A stretch of DNA of 64,000 nt from Kazachstania africana CBS 2517 (Eukaryota > Ascomycota > Saccharomycetes > Saccharomycetales > Saccharomycetaceae), in the NCBI RefSeq assembly GCF_000304475.1, contig NC_018940.1, positions 620,001 through 684,000 of the forward strand, read 5' to 3'. The notes below the pieces were generated by a model. The model saw only the letters and a program-made list of their open reading frames with translations, did no database searches and was not told the DNA's origin. Shown here in pieces: positions 60,046 through 64,000 of the stretch. The translations under genes and the position numbers were made by a program. Positions within the stretch are counted from its first letter, which is position 1; each line of letters opens with the position of its first letter.

Positions 60046-60600
60046 GGTTGTGGCTCAACCACAGTGAAGTCTTACCGGCAAAATATACCATTTTACAGAT
60101 CCAGTTTTTCTTTATAATTTCAGATTTTCCTCGAAAGCTGTTTTTTTTCGCGACAGATAACTTTGTCAGTAGATGACAGAGTAACAGTATCTATCAAACA
60201 TTTATATAATGCCGTGGAAGGATGAGCAACTAGTACATTGTAGTCTTTTTTTATCTGAAGCGTAATTCAAACGAAGTGAGGTGTTAATCGATTTTGCTAT
60301 TAAAGATATTTCTACCATGTATTTGGAACGCCACAAGGCAAAAGTTCCAAGGCCAGAAATAGCTGTAAAAATCGTGAATAAACTAATTGTAGAGAAAGCT
60401 AACGGATTCGTGGTTAGTAGTTTACTTTGATTTTGATGAGCTATATTTATTAAGAAAATAATGCTTCTCTCTAATTATAGGATTTGTTTACTGGCCGAAT
60501 GAAAAAATTTTCGGTATATCAAACGGTCAATGACGATGTTGAATTTAACATGAATTATTCATCTCAAAGAAAGAAAAGGCTGTTAAAAAAACATATAGAA
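60046..60600. other. Intergenic: divergent promoter of UIP5 and SHB17
   Basis: The 555-bp gap contains poly-T near 60140. It also has a possible short upstream exon and in-frame extension of SHB17 (60317-60412 and 60481-60600), examined under findings. No other gene was recognised. Confidence 0.45.
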
Positions 60601-61419
60601 ATGACTGTTCCTACCCCAAGATGTGTCATTGTCAGACATGGTCAAACTGAATGGTCGAAATCCGGACAATATACCGGTCTAACTGATCTACCTTTAACAG
60701 AATTCGGTGTAAACCAAATGCTAAGAACCGGTGAATCTATTTTCAGAAATCAGTTCATCAACCCTGATAATATCACCTACATCTTTACTTCACCAAGAAC
60801 TCGTGCCAGACAAACTATTGAACTAGTTTTAAAGCCATTAACTGAAGAACAGAGATCGAAAATCCATGTTGTTGTTGATGAGGACCTCAGAGAATGGGAA
60901 TACGGTGACTACGAAGGTTTATTAACTAAGGAAATTATTGAGTTAAGAAAATCAAGAGGCCTTGACAAAGATCGTAAGTGGAATATCTGGAGAGATGGAT
61001 GTGAAAATGGTGAAACAACCCAACAAATCGGTCTAAGACTCTCCAGAGTCATCTCTAGAATCCAAAATCTACACAGAAAGCACCAAGCTGAAGGAATAGC
61101 CTCTGATATAATGGTATTTGCTCATGGACATGCTTTACGTTACTTTGCTGCCCTTTGGTTTAAACTTGGTGTTGAAAAACAGTGTGAGACTGAACAGGAA
61201 TTGGCAAACGCAAACTCCTACAATGATGACAGTGTCCCATATATAGCTTTGAAAAATTACAGACATCTGATCGACAATCCTTCTTTCCTATTAGATGCAG
61301 GTGGTATCGGTGTCCTATCCTATTCCCATCACAACATTGACGAACCTGCTTTGGAATTAGCTGGTGCCTTTATTTCGCCACCTCCTCCAGAAGAAGAATC
61401 TCAACACGGTCAGCTGTGA
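60601..61419 (+). CDS. SHB17: SHB17, sedoheptulose-1,7-bisphosphatase
   Basis: The 272-residue histidine-phosphatase-superfamily enzyme hydrolyses sedoheptulose 1,7-bisphosphate in riboneogenesis, feeding the pentose phosphate pathway without NADPH production. The phosphohistidine motif is VRHGQTEW (residues 11-18), and the second His lies in FAHGHALRYF near residue 178-180. Other superfamily blocks are SGQYTGLTDLPLTEFG and REWEYGDYEG. Length matches S. cerevisiae Shb17 (about 271, YKR043C). I chose the ATG at 60601 (MTVPTPRC) by alignment; the frame is open upstream to 60481. Codon bias is moderate. Confidence 0.95.
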   Translation: MTVPTPRCVIVRHGQTEWSKSGQYTGLTDLPLTEFGVNQMLRTGESIFRNQFINPDNITYIFTSPRTRARQTIELVLKPLTEEQRSKIHVVVDEDLREWEYGDYEGLLTKEIIELRKSRGLDKDRKWNIWRDGCENGETTQQIGLRLSRVISRIQNLHRKHQAEGIASDIMVFAHGHALRYFAALWFKLGVEKQCETEQELANANSYNDDSVPYIALKNYRHLIDNPSFLLDAGGIGVLSYSHHNIDEPALELAGAFISPPPPEEESQHGQL

Positions 61420-61806
61420 TAGAAGAGATTTAATACATATTTCATGACAAATTGATCCTATGAAAACATGTATAATTTAAATTTTTATAGAATTATTTAA
61501 ACATTTCAAGTAATGAGAAACAAAGAAAAAAAGAAACATTTGTATTACAGAATAGTGTCCGTTATTAAAAGATAAACTAAAATTACATTTTAAAAAAAAG
61601 CATATATATAGCTGTAAAATATCATAGCTGTAAATAAGAGGGTATAAAATAAAGAAAATAAAACGAAGAAAAGAAAGTGTCTTATTTCTAAATTTTCTTA
61701 ATCTTAGTACACTAATATTTTTTTGGATGAGAACAAAACCAAAAAATATTTAAAAAAAACGTAAAACTTGGAAAATGAAAGGTGAAATGGGTATTATTCA
61801 AACCGA
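61420..61806. other. Intergenic: convergent 3' ends of SHB17 and UTH1
   Basis: The 387-bp tail-to-tail gap is very AT-rich with several A and T runs and a TATATATA polyadenylation efficiency-type element near 61600. No gene was recognised. Confidence 0.6.
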
Positions 61807-62952
61807 CTAATAGAAAACGAATTGAGCGGAACCAGAGGTAACGGTGACAGTACAACCGTCGGAGTTGTCACCAGAAAAGACACCGTCAACGTAAGAACAG
61901 TCACCGTTGATAGTAGAACCATCGGTAGCAACAATCTTGACGTTATAGTTTGGAGCGCTCTTGTTGTTTGGGTTTGGAATGATGGATAAGTAAGTGTTAC
62001 CGTCAGTGTAACCAGCACCTAAAACGACTGGAGCCCAGTTACCAACACCAGATCCTTCAGTACCCCAAATACAACCATCTTCGACAGAAACACCAGCGTT
62101 GTTGACATAATATTGAGTCGAGGTTTTCTGACCTTCCCACATGTAGTAAGTATCTTCGTTAACTACAGAGATTGGTTGAGATGAACCGGCTTCAACTAAA
62201 GTTGGGACGTTCATATTTTCGGAGCCTGGGTAATCGGTTCTACATAGGGCAATGGATTCTGAGACGTTGTTGACTGCAGATGCAGATTCTTGGCCCCATT
62301 CACATAAGTAGTTGGTATCGGTGTTGGAACGGTATAGGTAACCATTTTGACAGTATAAACCACCAACAGACCTACCATCTGATGGTTGTTCAGATGGCCA
62401 TTGGGTCTTGGACATACCAGCTTGACAAGCGTAAGAACAGTAGTAACCGTCTTGACAAGTGGTGGAAGTGTCACCATCAAAGTTCATGATGGAAGTGTAA
62501 CCACCCATATCAACCCAGTCAACGGGAATGACACCTTGACCAGATGGGAAGTCAGTACAGGCGATTGTACCATCTTGGAATTCGACTGTTGGGTCTTCGA
62601 AAGCGGTTAAGTCACCAGAAATACTAGAAGTAGAAGTAGAGGTGGAAACTGATGTGGTAGTAGTTGAAGACTCGGAAGAAGTGGTAGTGGAAGAGGCAGT
62701 AGAAGCAGCAACAGAAACAGCTTCGCCAACTAAAGTGGTAGTTGGCTTGGAAGCGGAAGTGACACTGGTAGCACCGGTGGCAGCGGCAGCGATGGTGGTT
62801 GCAGAACCGTCACTGTAACCGATTAAGTTACCATTGACGTCAACGTACTCAGTAACGGTGACGATATCACGTTTTTCATGGTGACGATGACCAGCTGGAG
62901 CAGCAAAGGCAACAGCAGAAGTTGACAATAAAATTAAATTGGAAAGCTTCAT
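61807..62952 (-). CDS. UTH1: UTH1, SUN-family cell-wall protein
   Basis: The 381-residue protein has a cleavable signal peptide (1-17, [17 protein letters not shown]), a short pro-region ending with a Kex2-type Lys-Arg at 27-28, a Ser/Thr-rich linker (to about 125) and a C-terminal SUN domain with conserved cysteines (C-x5-C-x3-C arrangement) that matches Uth1 closely: [19 protein letters not shown] and [21 protein letters not shown] blocks, ending QFVFY. SUN proteins (Uth1, Nca3, Sim1, Sun4) act in cell-wall remodelling; Uth1 has also been reported in mitophagy. By position beside SHB17 it is UTH1 (YKR042W, about 365 residues). Codon use is strongly biased. Confidence 0.94.
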   Translation of the reverse strand: MKLSNLILLSTSAVAFAAPAGHRHHEKRDIVTVTEYVDVNGNLIGYSDGSATTIAAAATGATSVTSASKPTTTLVGEAVSVAASTASSTTTSSESSTTTTSVSTSTSTSSISGDLTAFEDPTVEFQDGTIACTDFPSGQGVIPVDWVDMGGYTSIMNFDGDTSTTCQDGYYCSYACQAGMSKTQWPSEQPSDGRSVGGLYCQNGYLYRSNTDTNYLCEWGQESASAVNNVSESIALCRTDYPGSENMNVPTLVEAGSSQPISVVNEDTYYMWEGQKTSTQYYVNNAGVSVEDGCIWGTEGSGVGNWAPVVLGAGYTDGNTYLSIIPNPNNKSAPNYNVKIVATDGSTINGDCSYVDGVFSGDNSDGCTVTVTSGSAQFVFY

Positions 62953-64000
62953 TGAATTAGCGTTAAGGAAAGACTTTTAGTTGGATCAAATAAAAATGAA
63001 GGAATGAATACACGAAGGTAAAATTTAAAGAGAATAAATTCTTTTTTGTTTAGTTGATTGTAAATGAGTGACTTGGTTTAAAAAAGTGTTGCTTTCTTAA
63101 CTGAATTAACTTTTAATAGTAGATAAAAGAAGTATTTGTTATATACCAAAAAATAGATCAACAACGGGGGCAAAACAAAAACTTTTTCCATTATGGTGTA
63201 AACATGTCGTTGTATTTATATAGTCGAAGCCGAAACCGTGATCATTCGACTCTCTTGACCCTTTTGGGAAACTTTTTCTTCTCGAACCTCACTTTTCTTT
63301 TGCTCGAAAAGGAAATTTGCACACAGTGCGTGTCTTCACAGAGAGCTCGACGGAGAACAAAATGGCCCGATTTGGAAAAAAAAATTTCTTTTCTGTTCGG
63401 GAGGCTCTAAAGACCTTTTATAGACAACCCGGCCTTAGCACGCACTTGCGTAGTTTTCTTAGCTATCTCTCGTCAGAAAAAGCAATTAAGCCTAATCAGG
63501 ACATGTAATTAGCCTTTCTCATTGTGTGCTTTAAGATAAAAAAAAAAAGAAACGACAGCTCGCAGATGGTTCCGGGGGAGTTTCAACTGAAAGAAGAAAC
63601 GATATCTTCAACAAAGGCATTATCTAAGGAAAAGAAATACAATTAAGCTTTTAGTTTCAGGCCGGTTAAAATTACCCGCTCTGTGCCTAGAATAATTGCT
63701 TCATTCGTAAATAGAGATATGCAAAAAAATTTAAAGTAAAAAAAAGATGAATGGCAAGAGAGAGAACATCGTGGAGACTGACCTTAGTTTCTTCCACCTG
63801 CACGATTTACCTTTTCAGAAGAAAAAAAGTTAACGACCGGTTGACTTTGTAATTTCCCATAACTGGTTGATGATCTGAAACAATTTTGTAACTTTTTTTA
63901 AGCTTGTTTCAGGCGAAATCCTGCTGAATTTGTCAGGATGCCATCTTATTCTTTCTTTTTTCAATAATGTTTCCCAGTCTTTACGTACGGCATTGCAACT
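62953..64000. other. UTH1 promoter and right edge of window
   Basis: The last 1048 bp contain the UTH1 promoter and beyond. Short frames of 63-68 codons around 63204-63508 carry no recognisable protein. Long A runs appear at 63370-63390, 63539-63550 and 63738-63748. A TATA-like TTTATATAG is at 63216-63224. No gene could be identified; the next gene probably begins outside the window. Confidence 0.45.

Noticed and set aside
60412..60418. GTTAGTA, which is TACTAAC on the minus strand, upstream of UIP5
   Set aside because: No minus-strand GTATGT lies upstream and UIP5 needs no intron.

Overview
The window is nuclear DNA from a budding yeast of the family Saccharomycetaceae. It is AT-rich, compact and intron-poor, and nearly every long reading frame matches a Saccharomyces cerevisiae gene. 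All identifications are from recalled family sequences; no search was run. A post-genome-duplication species is the best fit. Genes that S. cerevisiae splits between the sister regions YLR451-457 and YPR163-174 are interleaved here, and several expected neighbours (for example MRP2, MET16, JIP5, VPS4) are absent. The Orc4-derived gene present has lost its ATPase motifs, as Rif2 has. The presence of Dicer (DCR1) genes excludes S. cerevisiae itself and points to an RNAi-competent lineage of the Naumovozyma, Vanderwaltozyma or Tetrapisispora kind. The genus cannot be fixed from this sequence.

Layout. 1-3.8 kb: the 3' part of ERO1, then TAF13 and a YMR315W-type oxidoreductase. 3.9-11.4 kb is the least ordinary segment. 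Two DCR1-type RNase III genes point away from each other on either side of a Zn2Cys6 regulator gene. The right copy is intact. The left copy has a frameshift near its N-terminus and has lost three of the four catalytic carboxylates, but keeps two double-stranded-RNA-binding domains in a 522-codon open frame. 11.5-12.8 kb: a tRNA-Leu(UAA) gene and a gene-free stretch with two short perfect hairpins. 12.8-38 kb: NBP1, a YLR456W-type flavoprotein, PDP3, NUT2, RHO1, the giant FMP27, TIF3, RIF2, SST2, GCD11 and LEU3. 38.5-54.5 kb is largely colinear with YJR124-YJR105: an MFS gene, RPS5, IBA57, ATP2, JHD2, ILM1, STE24, TDA4 and ADO1, with RPN3 inserted. 54.7-63 kb is colinear with YKR048-YKR042: NAP1, PLN1, a YKR045C-position gene, UIP5, SHB17 and UTH1.

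Promoters carry recognisable conserved regulation: Ste12-type pheromone elements before SST2, an Rpn4 PACE box before RPN3, PAC and RRPE boxes before GCD11, an RRPE before TIF3, a Gcn4 site before LEU3, CCAAT (Hap) sites before ATP2, and a Cbf1 site before ADO1.

Most genes are conserved housekeeping functions. The observations most worth following are the degenerate Dicer paralogue beside an intact Dicer, a GC-rich hairpin-bearing block between RPS5 and IBA57 that may be an unannotated RNA, the divergent RIF2, and alternative N-termini for ADO1 and SHB17.
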